Origin: Provencibacterium sp.
GTDB taxonomy: Bacteria; Bacillota; Clostridia; Oscillospirales; Ruminococcaceae
Assembly (NCBI GenBank): GCA_022793895.1
Contig: JAAWDS010000006.1
Location: 124,001-188,000 of the forward strand
Reading direction: 5' to 3'
DNA length: 64,000 nt
Of the stretch, positions 19,620 to 28,090 are shown in pieces; position 1 is the first letter of the stretch, and each line of letters begins with the position of its first letter. The notes under the pieces were generated by a model that was not told the origin of the DNA, searched no databases, and was given only the letters and a program-made list of their open reading frames with translations. Made by a program: the position numbers and the translations under genes.

Positions 19620-21935
19620 TCAGGACATCCCCTTATCCAGCTTGTCCAGATAGGCCAGCACATCGGCGCACAGCTCTTCCGCGATCTCGGCGGATCGGCT
19701 TTCCGCAAAAACCCGGATGCGATCTCCGCGCTTGTTCGGACGTATCCGGGCTACGCCCAGCTTGTGCTGCAAAAGTAAGCCCTCCCCAACGGCCTTTCCC
19801 CTCTCTGCGAGCTTATCCATCAACACCGCCGGGGCCTGTATGCCCGCCAACTCTCCTTGACGGGTCCCGTAATCGGGAACCGCTTGAGAAAGAGCCGATA
19901 GGGACATACCCGATACCTTACAGAAAGAGAGCAGCCGCACCGTCATCATCAGCGCATCCCGAAAATATCCCTGCCGTGCCGCAAGCGAACGCGCTCTGGC
20001 GTCCGTCTCCCCGGCCGGACAATCCAAGTACCGGTAGACCTTCCTGCCGTGTTCGTCCGCCAAGCGATCGATGAGCTGCGGCGCTGTGTGGCTGACAGCC
20101 ACATCCCGCTTCTGAAGAAACTCGGAAAGCGCCAGCATACACTGCAACCGGCCAAACAGGAGTTCCCCTGCATCGGAATCTGTTACCGCTACCTGCATAC
20201 CGTCCGGATCGATGCGGAAAAGAGGACCGCCTTCCGTTTCGCACCCCAGCCCCTGCAACGTATCGCACATCAACGCAGCAATCGATCGATTGGCGCTCTG
20301 CACCCGCGCCTGCATGCCATTCAGCCCATAAGGAGCCTGTCGGAGAAGGTGGGAAGCATAGAGCGCCTGCATGCCGTCCATGCAGATCCGTTCTCCAAAA
20401 TGAGCGGCATCGGCCCTGGCAAATTCTCCGCGGGAAAGAAAGCCTTCTATTTTGCGTTCTACTTCGCGCGCGCAGCCCAGGGCGTACCGTCCAAGCAAAG
20501 TTACGGCCCCCTCTGACGGCCCGCTCCCAATATAAATGCCCAGCTCCCCTCCGGTATAGGTCAAACTCCACTGAAAGAGCGAGCGATAGACGGGTCCGAA
20601 ATCCATCACCTGTGCGCCGCTGGATTGGATCCCAGCCGACAGCGCTTGAAGCAGCGCCCGCGCCGGACGCGTATCGCAGCAGGCAATGGCGACCGGCTGC
20701 CGCTGATCGATCGATCCAACGGCACAGCCCAACCGTGCAAAGAGCTCAGGGGTCAGCTCAACGCCGATCTCTCCGACTATTCCCTCATCGTCAAACAGGC
20801 CCTCGCGTCCGCTTTGGGTGATCAGGTGGCGCGAAACCACCGCGCCATCCGGCGTATGGCGGTAAGGCCAGATCTTCACACCCGGCTCCACCTTCGCCGA
20901 ATTGCCTACAACGGCGTGCGCCCCGGCAACGCTGCCTTGGTGCATGGTCGCCCCCCATTTTACCGAAGCGCCTTTGCAAACCAACGCATGATAGAGCCTG
21001 GCGGATTCGCCGATAAACGCCCCTTCCAGCAGCACGCCTCCCTCAATTTGCGCGTTCGCCCCCACCGAGACCTCATCCTCCAGTACGCAGGGCCCATAAA
21101 TCTGCGCGCCATGGCCGATCCGGACGTTCTTTCCAATATAAACCGGCCCATGCAAGCGGTAATCCCCGGCGGGTCTGTCGCCGGTAAAGAGGTTCCCATC
21201 GGCGTCAACCGGTCCGGATAAACCGCCTATCCGCCCCTGAAGCAGATCATATTGGCATTGTAAATAGCTTTGCAGCTCCCCAATATCACACCAATAGCCT
21301 GCCGTCCGGTAGGTGGACAGACGTTTATGCTGCGCCAGCATACGGGGGAAAAGATCCCCTGCAAAATCGTATTTTTCACCCGGCGGGATCAGTTCCAGCG
21401 TTTCCGGACTGAGGATATAGATGCCGGTATTAGCCAGGTTCGTAGTCGCTTGTGAAAGGGGCGGTTTTTCGATAAACCCGGTGACAAGCCCTTCCTCGGA
21501 CGTCAGGATCAACCCATATTCACGCGGATCCTCTACCTGTTTGACAACCAGGGTAGCGGCTGCGCCGCTGTCGCGGTGTCTTTTCAGTGCGGCGGACAAA
21601 TCGATGTCACAAAGCGCATCCCCGCTCATCACCAAAATTTCCTCGTTGGCCAGTCCTACCGCGTTTTTAACGCCGCCCGCCGTCCCCAGAGGATGTTCTT
21701 CCCCTGCCAAACGGATCGAAAGGCCATCCGGCTGGCGAGCCTCCAAATAGGCGAGCAGCTCGTTCTGTAAATATCCGGCCGACAACACACAGTCCGTAAC
21801 CCCATGTCTTTTTAAAAGCGCCAGGATATATTCAATCACTGGTTTCCCGCAGAGCCGTGTCATCGGCTTAGGCGTGTCGAGCGTCAGCGGCCGGAGGCGG
21901 CTGCCTTCTCCCCCCGCCATAATCACTGCTTTCAT
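19620..21935 (-). CDS. Sugar-1-phosphate nucleotidyltransferase fused to a phosphomannomutase-like domain
   Basis: The N-terminal ~235 residues are a nucleotidyltransferase (MKAVIMAGGEGSRLRPLT, then TPKPM), which makes an NDP-sugar from a sugar-1-phosphate. A left-handed beta-helix of hexapeptide repeats follows (about 250-370). The C-terminal ~400 residues resemble phosphomannomutase/phosphoglucomutase. Such fusions are usually annotated mannose-1-phosphate guanylyltransferase. The expected mutase serine loop is not evident: GIYIGSGPSEGAVT occupies its place, so mutase activity is doubtful. The ATG at 21935 (771 aa) begins the conserved motif and has AAGGACGG upstream; the track start adds 16 unsupported residues. 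It probably supplies precursors to the divergent glycan locus. Confidence 0.88.
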   Translation of the reverse strand: MKAVIMAGGEGSRLRPLTLDTPKPMTRLCGKPVIEYILALLKRHGVTDCVLSAGYLQNELLAYLEARQPDGLSIRLAGEEHPLGTAGGVKNAVGLANEEILVMSGDALCDIDLSAALKRHRDSGAAATLVVKQVEDPREYGLILTSEEGLVTGFIEKPPLSQATTNLANTGIYILSPETLELIPPGEKYDFAGDLFPRMLAQHKRLSTYRTAGYWCDIGELQSYLQCQYDLLQGRIGGLSGPVDADGNLFTGDRPAGDYRLHGPVYIGKNVRIGHGAQIYGPCVLEDEVSVGANAQIEGGVLLEGAFIGESARLYHALVCKGASVKWGATMHQGSVAGAHAVVGNSAKVEPGVKIWPYRHTPDGAVVSRHLITQSGREGLFDDEGIVGEIGVELTPELFARLGCAVGSIDQRQPVAIACCDTRPARALLQALSAGIQSSGAQVMDFGPVYRSLFQWSLTYTGGELGIYIGSGPSEGAVTLLGRYALGCAREVERKIEGFLSRGEFARADAAHFGERICMDGMQALYASHLLRQAPYGLNGMQARVQSANRSIAALMCDTLQGLGCETEGGPLFRIDPDGMQVAVTDSDAGELLFGRLQCMLALSEFLQKRDVAVSHTAPQLIDRLADEHGRKVYRYLDCPAGETDARARSLAARQGYFRDALMMTVRLLSFCKVSGMSLSALSQAVPDYGTRQGELAGIQAPAVLMDKLAERGKAVGEGLLLQHKLGVARIRPNKRGDRIRVFAESRSAEIAEELCADVLAYLDKLDKGMS

Positions 21936-22201
21936 GGAAAAAATCCGTCCTTTTTTCGTTGATACCTTATTATGGCTCAACATGAGACCCTTTAAGCAGG
22001 GATCCCGTTTTCTTTCCCCCTCTAAAAAATAACGGACGGAAACCGGCTGTTAAAAAGCTCCCGGCTGCTCCGGAAACTCCATTTTTATAGGGCCCCATCC
22101 CCATTCTAATCAGGAATAGGGCGCCTTCATTTTATGATGGGTTGAATCTCATCTCCCCTTTTTCCGCTCCGGAACAGCAGGAGAAAATCTAGCTTTTTCG
22201 A

Positions 22202-22368
22202 CATAAATGTAGAGGTTTTTGCTACAAATTTTGTGCCACACTCTTAGTTCACTATTTTATCACATTTAATAGAAATGTAAATATAAAACTGAAAAAATAA
22301 TCAAAAAATGTTTAACAAATACCATTTATCGTTAAAAAGTATTTGTAGCAAAAACCTCTACGTTTCTG
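22202..22368. repeat. Long inverted repeat flanking an AT-rich promoter segment (IR-A)
   Basis: The left arm (22202-22229) and right arm (22341-22368) are inverted copies matching at 26 of 28 positions, including 21 contiguous bases around GAGGTTTTTGCTAC. They enclose 111 bp of very AT-rich DNA with promoter-like sequences on both strands. Shorter pairs (GTAGCA..TGCTAC, 22345-22372) are nested at the right arm. Possible roles are an invertible promoter, paired operator sites, or a large RNA hairpin. The remaining part of the 22016-22201 gap shows only a weak hairpin near 22100. Confidence 0.8.
22254..22281 (-). promoter_or_regulatory. Leftward SigA-type promoter inside IR-A
   Basis: The minus strand reads TTTACA, a 16-bp spacer, then TAAAAT, with one mismatch in each hexamer. 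As sequenced it points towards the nucleotidyltransferase gene. A weaker rightward candidate (ATCACA, 17 bp, TATAAA at 22282-22287) would serve the secreted-protein gene. AT-richness makes chance matches likely, so both are tentative. Confidence 0.5.
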
Positions 22369-22410
22369 CTACATAACGGAGCCAACGAGTCATTTATGAC
22401 GGCTTATCCT

Positions 22411-22436
22411 GGAACGCGTTGAAACATTCCTTTTCT
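22411..22436. repeat. IR-B left arm
   Basis: This 26-bp sequence, containing GCGTTGAAACATTCC, is repeated in inverted orientation at 23202-23227 with one mismatch. It ends 42 bp before the start of the secreted-protein gene. Confidence 0.85.
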
Positions 22437-22477
22437 CCGGCCATGAACGAAACACAACAATGAAGGAGGAACCTCCC

Positions 22478-23146
22478 ATGAGAAAAATTTTGTCGGGCGT
22501 GATGGCTGCAGCCCTCTGCCTGAGCTTCTCTGTTTCCGCTTTTGCTGCATCGGGCTACAGCTCCACGAGCAGCACGCCCAGCGTTGCGCAGGTTGAAACG
22601 CAAGCAGAGACGGCTATCAACGATGCCATTTCCGCCGGCGCTGCCGCTGCGGTCGTTTCTTTTCGGAACGTCACCCGCCTGAGCGCGGAAGCGATCCAAT
22701 CGGTTGCCGATAAAGCGGCGGCGGCTGACGTTGCCTCGACCATCCATGTGGACAAGGTAGTAGGCGGAGCGGTTGTCAACCGTTGGTACATCGATCCGGC
22801 GAAGGCCGGCAACCTGACCGGTACCCTCAACCTGGATGTTAAGGTTGACTCGAAGTCGGTCGCTTCGACCGTGAACCTGTTCGATCGGTATTTCACCAAT
22901 GAGATCTCGGTTGTCAGCCTTGGCCAGCAGGGATCGTTTGGCATGGATATGAGCCTGGCTGTTAAGGTAGATCTCCAGAATCTGGATACCAGCAAGCTGG
23001 TCTTCTATTCCTATGACAAGGCGACCAACACCTTCATGCAGATTCCGGCGGCGGCATATTTCATCGACGTAAACGGCTACCTGCATTTCACCACCGCAGT
23101 CGGCGGCGATATCCTGATCACCGACTCGGTCTTGACCAAAAAGTAA
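22478..23146 (+). CDS. Secreted protein of unknown function
   Basis: The 222-aa product has a clear Sec signal peptide (MRKILSGVMAAALCLSFSVSAFA, cleavage probably near residue 23). The mature part has no cysteines or membrane segments and is rich in Ala, Val, Asp and Ser. It ends in KLVFYSYDKATNTFMQIP.. GYLHFTTAVGGDILITD, a beta-rich pattern I recall from secreted proteins of related Clostridia. The ATG at 22478 has GGAGG 8 nt upstream; the earlier ATG at 22460 has no proper ribosome site. The gene lies between inverted repeats IR-B and leads the polysaccharide locus, suggesting a surface or matrix protein. Function is inferred from context only. Confidence 0.8.
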   Translation: MRKILSGVMAAALCLSFSVSAFAASGYSSTSSTPSVAQVETQAETAINDAISAGAAAAVVSFRNVTRLSAEAIQSVADKAAAADVASTIHVDKVVGGAVVNRWYIDPAKAGNLTGTLNLDVKVDSKSVASTVNLFDRYFTNEISVVSLGQQGSFGMDMSLAVKVDLQNLDTSKLVFYSYDKATNTFMQIPAAAYFIDVNGYLHFTTAVGGDILITDSVLTKK

Positions 23147-23201
23147 TCTTGACCTAACTCTTCGATCATGGATAAGGCAAATCTCCGGGGATTTGTCAGG
23201 C

Positions 23202-23227
23202 AGAAAAGGAATGTTTCAGCGCGTTCC
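23202..23227. repeat. IR-B right arm
   Basis: This is the inverted copy of 22411-22436 (25 of 26 positions), containing GGAATGTTTCAGCGCG. It ends 42 bp before the epsG-like start. A short hairpin (GGCAAATC/GATTTGTC, 23176-23197) just upstream may end the secreted-protein transcript. Confidence 0.85.
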
Positions 23228-23268
23228 CGCAAATAGCAAGGACTATCCGTTACACAGGGGGCAAGGTT

Positions 23269-24513
23269 TTGGCAGTTTATTATGGAGTACTCACCGTCTT
23301 AGCGCTTGGCGCAGGCATATTGTGTTGGAGCGGCCTTTCCCGATGGAAGAGCATTCTGTTCGGCTTCGCCGCTTTACTGTTGTTGGGAGGGCTCGCGGCA
23401 TTCCGTTATGCCGTAGGCTATGATTATACCCATATCTATGTCCCGCTCTATTTTCAGACCCTCCGGGATGATCTTTCGATCTTGGGAAGCGTTCATGAAC
23501 CGGGTTTCATGCTGTTAGAGAAGCTCCTCCTGTTTTTTACGCCCAACTACCAAGCGCTCTTTATCGCCACCTCTTTTCTCATATACGGCCTAACCTTTTA
23601 TTACTATTGGAAGTTTTCTCCCAATATCTGCTTAAGCATTCTAATCTTTCTCCTCTTAGGCCAGTATTATAGTTCAATGAACTTTGTGCGCCAGTCCATG
23701 GCTGTAGCGATCACATTGTTTGCCGTTCCTTTCCTCCAAAAACGAAGGCTGGCTGCCTATCTTCTCATCATTCTGCTGGCGGCGCTTTTCCACAAATCTG
23801 CCCTGATTATGATTCCTTTCTATTTTATCAATCTTATCCCAGTCAGCTGGTACACCCTCCCCGTCTATACGCTTGTAACCGCTGTCGCCTATCTCCTGAG
23901 CGGCAAGGTGGTTGCTTTCGTTACCCGGTTTTGGTATTCCGGCTATGGGGAACCGGACGGAGAGGTTATTTCTGCCTTTCCCTTTCCGTTTACCATTTCA
24001 ATGGCAATCGCCTTTGCGCTGCTTTTTGGCGGTTATAAGCGGCTTCGGAGCCTAAACCGCAGTTACTACATATATGTCAATTACGCGTTCTTCGCCCTGT
24101 TTTTCGTCTTGATGGGAACGCGTATAGCGATTCTCGATCGCTTCTCTTCTTATTTTGACGCCATTCTTCCAGTCGCTCTGCCTCTGCTGATTCAAGAGCC
24201 GGAAGATTCAAAGGCGGCAGAGGATGCTTCCCCCGCTCTCCTGCCGCACACAAGGCTCTCTCTGCGCTCCTCCATTCTATTGGGCGGTATTTTGATTTGG
24301 GGGGCCGCCTTTCATCAGTATGTGTTAATGAAAGACAACCATGCCGTAGTGCCCTACCGCTGCATTTTCAATCAGCCGGTTTATCAGGAATATACCGAGG
24401 GCCTGAAGGACGATCCTATCGGAGCTTGGGAAAAGCTGTTGATTCATTGGGCGGCCGGAGAAATCGATATACTGCCCGAACAGCTCTTGGCGGTTCCGGA
24501 GGATCCAGCCTAA
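23269..24513 (+). CDS. EpsG/Wzy-like polysaccharide polymerase, membrane protein
   Basis: This 414-aa polytopic membrane protein has about ten hydrophobic segments. The family hallmark AFRYAVGYDYTHIYVPLY near residues 45-62 matches the EpsG pattern (FRxxxGxDYxxY), as does the later NFVRQSMAVAITLFA. EpsG-type proteins are thought to polymerise lipid-linked repeat units outside the membrane. Start is TTG with an upstream GGGGG about 8 nt away; no better in-frame start exists. It is the first enzyme gene of the polysaccharide locus. Confidence 0.85.
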   Translation: MAVYYGVLTVLALGAGILCWSGLSRWKSILFGFAALLLLGGLAAFRYAVGYDYTHIYVPLYFQTLRDDLSILGSVHEPGFMLLEKLLLFFTPNYQALFIATSFLIYGLTFYYYWKFSPNICLSILIFLLLGQYYSSMNFVRQSMAVAITLFAVPFLQKRRLAAYLLIILLAALFHKSALIMIPFYFINLIPVSWYTLPVYTLVTAVAYLLSGKVVAFVTRFWYSGYGEPDGEVISAFPFPFTISMAIAFALLFGGYKRLRSLNRSYYIYVNYAFFALFFVLMGTRIAILDRFSSYFDAILPVALPLLIQEPEDSKAAEDASPALLPHTRLSLRSSILLGGILIWGAAFHQYVLMKDNHAVVPYRCIFNQPVYQEYTEGLKDDPIGAWEKLLIHWAAGEIDILPEQLLAVPEDPA

Positions 24514-24537
24514 ATCATAAGCGGAGGAAGCCGGCGG

Positions 24538-25926
24538 ATGATCAAGGAAAACCAGAGAGCTCTGAACACACTGCTGCTGATTGCCGACGGGGGCTGCATA
24601 TTGGGTTCTCTGCCCGCAGCCTACTGGATCCGCTTCTCGCTATTTTCCTCGCATCCCGATCACCTCCCCTTTCAGTCCTATCTCTGGTTATTGCCGTTCG
24701 TTTTGTGCGCCCACATATTCTTTGGGTACTTATTGGGCTTATACCGTTCGAAAAGAAGCAATCCGTTCCGGTGGGAAGTCCGTCTCCTACTGCGGATCGA
24801 TCTGGCGCTCCTCCTCCTGGTTTTAATGGCGCTCTATCTTCTGCATCAGGAATATTATTCGCGCCTATGCCTATTTTTCTGGTTTGTATTGATTCCGGCG
24901 TCAATGTGCGCAGAACGTTCGGCTGTCCGCCTTACGCTGCGCGCTCTGCGGAAAAAAGGATACAACCTAAAATACATCCTTCTGATTGGGAACGGCGAGC
25001 TCGCCGCGTCGTTTGCTGCAAAGGTAAAACGAAATCCCCAGTTCGGTTTCCGCTTTGGAGGCTGTCTGTGCAACGGGATCCAAGATGCCTCCTCCTTTCA
25101 AGGAATCCCCATTTTAGGAGATTATGGAGCTCTGTCCGGGTTGCTCGACCAGGGCGGGATCGATGAGGTCGTCGCTGCGCTGGAGCTGAATGAATACCCA
25201 AGCCTTCAGCAGATTATCTGCCTGTGTGAAAAGCACGGCGCTAAAATCAACATTGTTCCCGCTTATTTTAAATATCTTCCCGCCCGCCCCTATTGGGATG
25301 AATTTGACGGGCTTCCAGTGATGACCCTGCGGAAGATTCCGCTCTCCAATCCCTGGAATGCGGCGGTAAAGCGCCTATTCGATATTGCGGTCTCCCTTCT
25401 GGCGCTGGGCCTCTCCTCCCCCGTTATGGCTGCCGTCGCTCTGGTGATCCGTCTCAGCATGCGGGAACCGCCCATCTACCGCCAGGAACGGATAGGCTTC
25501 AATTGCAAGCCCTTTGTTATGTATAAATTCCGTTCCATGCGAACGGCAGATACCGTAAATCCCGGCTGGACAGGGAAACACGATCCGCGCCGCACACCCT
25601 TCGGCGCATGGATCCGCAGGTTCAGCATTGACGAACTCCCGCAGTTTTATAACGTGCTGAAAGGGGATATGAGCGTGGTCGGCCCCCGTCCGGAAATCCG
25701 CTGCTATGTCGAGCAATTCCGCGAGAGCATCCCGCGCTACATGGTCAAGCACCAGGTAAAGCCTGGGATTACCGGCTTGGCGCAAATCCGGGGCTTGCGG
25801 GGGGATACCTCCATCGAAGAGCGTGTACGGCAGGATCTTTACTATATCGAAAACTGGTCGGTATGGATGGATATTTATATTGTGCTAAAGACCGTTACCA
25901 AAGCATTTTACAACCAAAACGAATAA
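24538..25926 (+). CDS. Initiating sugar-phosphate transferase (polyprenyl glycosylphosphotransferase)
   Basis: It transfers a sugar-1-phosphate to undecaprenyl phosphate, the first step of repeat-unit or chain synthesis. It has WbaP-like architecture: four N-terminal transmembrane helices, a CoA-binding-like Rossmann domain (YILLIGNGELAASF), one further helix near residue 285, and the catalytic domain. The catalytic signature includes KRLFDIAVSLLAL, YKFRSMRT, DELPQFYNVLKGDMSVVGPRPE and KPGITGLAQIRG. At 462 aa it matches the family. The sugar (often Gal-1-P or Glc-1-P) cannot be told from sequence. Confidence 0.93.
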   Translation: MIKENQRALNTLLLIADGGCILGSLPAAYWIRFSLFSSHPDHLPFQSYLWLLPFVLCAHIFFGYLLGLYRSKRSNPFRWEVRLLLRIDLALLLLVLMALYLLHQEYYSRLCLFFWFVLIPASMCAERSAVRLTLRALRKKGYNLKYILLIGNGELAASFAAKVKRNPQFGFRFGGCLCNGIQDASSFQGIPILGDYGALSGLLDQGGIDEVVAALELNEYPSLQQIICLCEKHGAKINIVPAYFKYLPARPYWDEFDGLPVMTLRKIPLSNPWNAAVKRLFDIAVSLLALGLSSPVMAAVALVIRLSMREPPIYRQERIGFNCKPFVMYKFRSMRTADTVNPGWTGKHDPRRTPFGAWIRRFSIDELPQFYNVLKGDMSVVGPRPEIRCYVEQFRESIPRYMVKHQVKPGITGLAQIRGLRGDTSIEERVRQDLYYIENWSVWMDIYIVLKTVTKAFYNQNE

Positions 25927-25941
25927 GCGATGGGGGCAGAC

Positions 25942-27231
25942 ATGATAGCTGAATTCATTGGGCTGGGAAGCGGCTGGATCTTTGAGGAAGCTGCCTACCA
26001 GGGGTTAAACGCTTTTGAGCGTGAGCTCGGACTCCTTCAAATAAAGGTGAGCGGGAAGAGCAAAGTAGAAAACTGCTGCCGCGAGCTTTTTTATATCCTG
26101 CGCAGCGCCATCCAGCGCAGCGATATCATCTTTATCTTAGGCGGACTGGGAACCGGCGATCAGCGGGTGACGCAGCATGTTCTGACCACCGGGCTCTCCA
26201 TTCCTCTGGTCCGGAATCAGGACGCCTACCAGAATGCGTCTTCCTACTTTACACGTCAGGAAAAGGACCAGCCTTTTTTGGAGGAATATGCCGGGATGCC
26301 GGAGGGGAGCATCGTTTTCCCAAACCCAAACGGCCCCTTTACTGGGAGCGTTTTGGCCCGGAAAGAACAGTGCATCTTCTCGCTGCCGGAGCGGCCGGAG
26401 GAGCTGTTTCCTCTCCTGCTGGACCATGTGCTCCCCTTTCTTTCAGATTATGTCCAGGTTCCGCTCCGTACCCAGTCGTTCAGCGTTTGGGGGGCTGAAC
26501 CGGCGGCGCTGGAAGCGCTGTTCCCCTCCCCCGCGGAGGAACGCCTGATAACAGCCTGCTATCTTACCCGCCAGCATCCGGCACGGGCGCTCATCCGCTT
26601 GACGGCCTTCCAGGATGGAGCTACGACGCTGGAGGCCCAGGCGAAGGAGCTGCGCTCCTATTTGGAGCAGTCTTTCCCCGGCTGTATATTTGAAGCGGAG
26701 GAGGGCCTCTCGATGGAGGCGATCGCCGCTCTCTGCCGGAAAAAAGGACTCCGCATTACCGGCGCGGAATATGGGACAGACGGCCGGTTGGATAAGGCGC
26801 TGCACCAAACGCAAAAATGGTTAAGCTGCTACGCCTATGATCTGGATTCGGTAAGCTCAAAGGTTCTTACAAAGGTATTTGAGCTGCCGGCCTCCTTTCA
26901 GTCTATGGAGACGGCACGGCTGGCGGCTCATATTGCTTGCAGCGCCAGAGCGATAGAAGGAAGCGGATTGGGGATCGCCCTGTGCGCCGGCGGGGAACGC
27001 GCAGCCGGATACACGATGGCGGCGACGGATGGGACGATGCTTCTCTATGAAGAGAAATTAGCGCCCGCACAGATCCCCATGGCCGCAGCCCTGCTGCTGC
27101 TCCGATTTACGAGTATGTCTCCCTCCATTTTGAGTGGCGCGGTATCCTGCGAAGCCTTCTTCAAAAAAGGCGCGCAGGATACCGCGCCGGGTAGATGGAA
27201 AGGGATTTGGAAAAAAATTCTGGAGGGCTGA
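25942..27231 (+). CDS. CinA-like protein with degenerate active sites
   Basis: It has the full CinA layout. The N-terminal MoaB-like domain shows ILGGLGTGDQRVT where CinA has GGLGPTxDDxT, followed by an NPNGPFTGS segment. The C-terminal domain ends with AAHIACSARAIEGSGLGIALCAG. Canonical CinA is an NMN deamidase and ADP-ribose pyrophosphatase. Here the deamidase motif AESCTGG appears as AEYGTDG, replacing the catalytic Ser, and the paired Asp of the N-terminal motif is altered. It is probably a non-catalytic or repurposed paralogue. Its place inside a glycan operon is unusual. The ATG at 25942 has GGGGG upstream; an alternative ATG is at 25930. Confidence 0.7.
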   Translation: MIAEFIGLGSGWIFEEAAYQGLNAFERELGLLQIKVSGKSKVENCCRELFYILRSAIQRSDIIFILGGLGTGDQRVTQHVLTTGLSIPLVRNQDAYQNASSYFTRQEKDQPFLEEYAGMPEGSIVFPNPNGPFTGSVLARKEQCIFSLPERPEELFPLLLDHVLPFLSDYVQVPLRTQSFSVWGAEPAALEALFPSPAEERLITACYLTRQHPARALIRLTAFQDGATTLEAQAKELRSYLEQSFPGCIFEAEEGLSMEAIAALCRKKGLRITGAEYGTDGRLDKALHQTQKWLSCYAYDLDSVSSKVLTKVFELPASFQSMETARLAAHIACSARAIEGSGLGIALCAGGERAAGYTMAATDGTMLLYEEKLAPAQIPMAAALLLLRFTSMSPSILSGAVSCEAFFKKGAQDTAPGRWKGIWKKILEG

Positions 27232-27260
27232 ACACAGCCCTCTAAAAGAGGGAGGTTTCT

Positions 27261-28082
27261 ATGGCTTCTCCTGCAATCGATGTCCTTATGGGCGTATACC
27301 GGCCGGACCGGCCGATGCTGCGCCGCGCCATCCGTTCCATTTTGGATCAGACCTGGAAGAGCCTGCGCCTTATTATCTGCGACGATGGATCGCCGGACGA
27401 TACCTATTCATGGCTGGAGCATTACGCCGCGGCCTCCGGCCGTATCCTGCTGCTGCGCCACGAACAGAACCGCGGGCTTGCCGCGGCGCTCAACACCTGT
27501 CTGCGCTATGCCTCGGCGGACTATGTCGCCCGTCAGGATGCGGATGACTATTCGCTGCCCGACCGGCTGGAAAAACAGGTGCAGTTTCTGCAAGAGCATC
27601 CGGCTTTCTCCTTTGCCGGGAGCTTCTTATATCTTTTCGATGAACAAGGGGTCTGGGGGCGGAAGCGCTATCCCCTTTACCCTCAAAAGAAGGACTTTCT
27701 CTTTTCCATTCCCTATATGCACGGCGCACTGATTTTCCGGCGCGCCGCCCTCCTTTCCTGCGGCGGCTACCAGGTAAGCCGGATCACGCGCAGGGCGGAG
27801 GATTATGAGCTGCTCATGCGCATGTATGCCCAGGGGCACCGGGGAGCGAACCTGCCGCTTGCGCTCTATGCGTTCCGGGAGGACGACTCGGCCCGGCTGC
27901 GGCGCAAATACCGCTACCGCATCGATGAAGCGCAGGTGCGTTGGGAGGGATTCCGGCGCATGGGCATCGGGACGGAGGGGCTGCCCTATATTGTGAAGCC
28001 GCTGATAGTCGGGCTTATACCGTCCGGCCTTTTGAAGAGGCTCAAGGAACGCCGTTATCATTTGCAATTCGAACGGAGGTGA
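27261..28082 (+). CDS. Family 2 glycosyltransferase
   Basis: A GT-A fold transferase begins IDVLMGVYRPDRPMLRRAIRSIL. It has the nucleotide-binding IICDDGSPDDTY and the metal-binding RQDADD motif near residues 89-94. At 273 aa it has only a short C-terminal region with no membrane helices. It probably adds one sugar to the lipid-linked glycan in the cytoplasm. GGAGG precedes the ATG, and its stop codon overlaps the ribosome site of the next gene. Confidence 0.9.
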   Translation: MASPAIDVLMGVYRPDRPMLRRAIRSILDQTWKSLRLIICDDGSPDDTYSWLEHYAAASGRILLLRHEQNRGLAAALNTCLRYASADYVARQDADDYSLPDRLEKQVQFLQEHPAFSFAGSFLYLFDEQGVWGRKRYPLYPQKKDFLFSIPYMHGALIFRRAALLSCGGYQVSRITRRAEDYELLMRMYAQGHRGANLPLALYAFREDDSARLRRKYRYRIDEAQVRWEGFRRMGIGTEGLPYIVKPLIVGLIPSGLLKRLKERRYHLQFERR

Positions 28083-28090
28083 GGCCGGTT

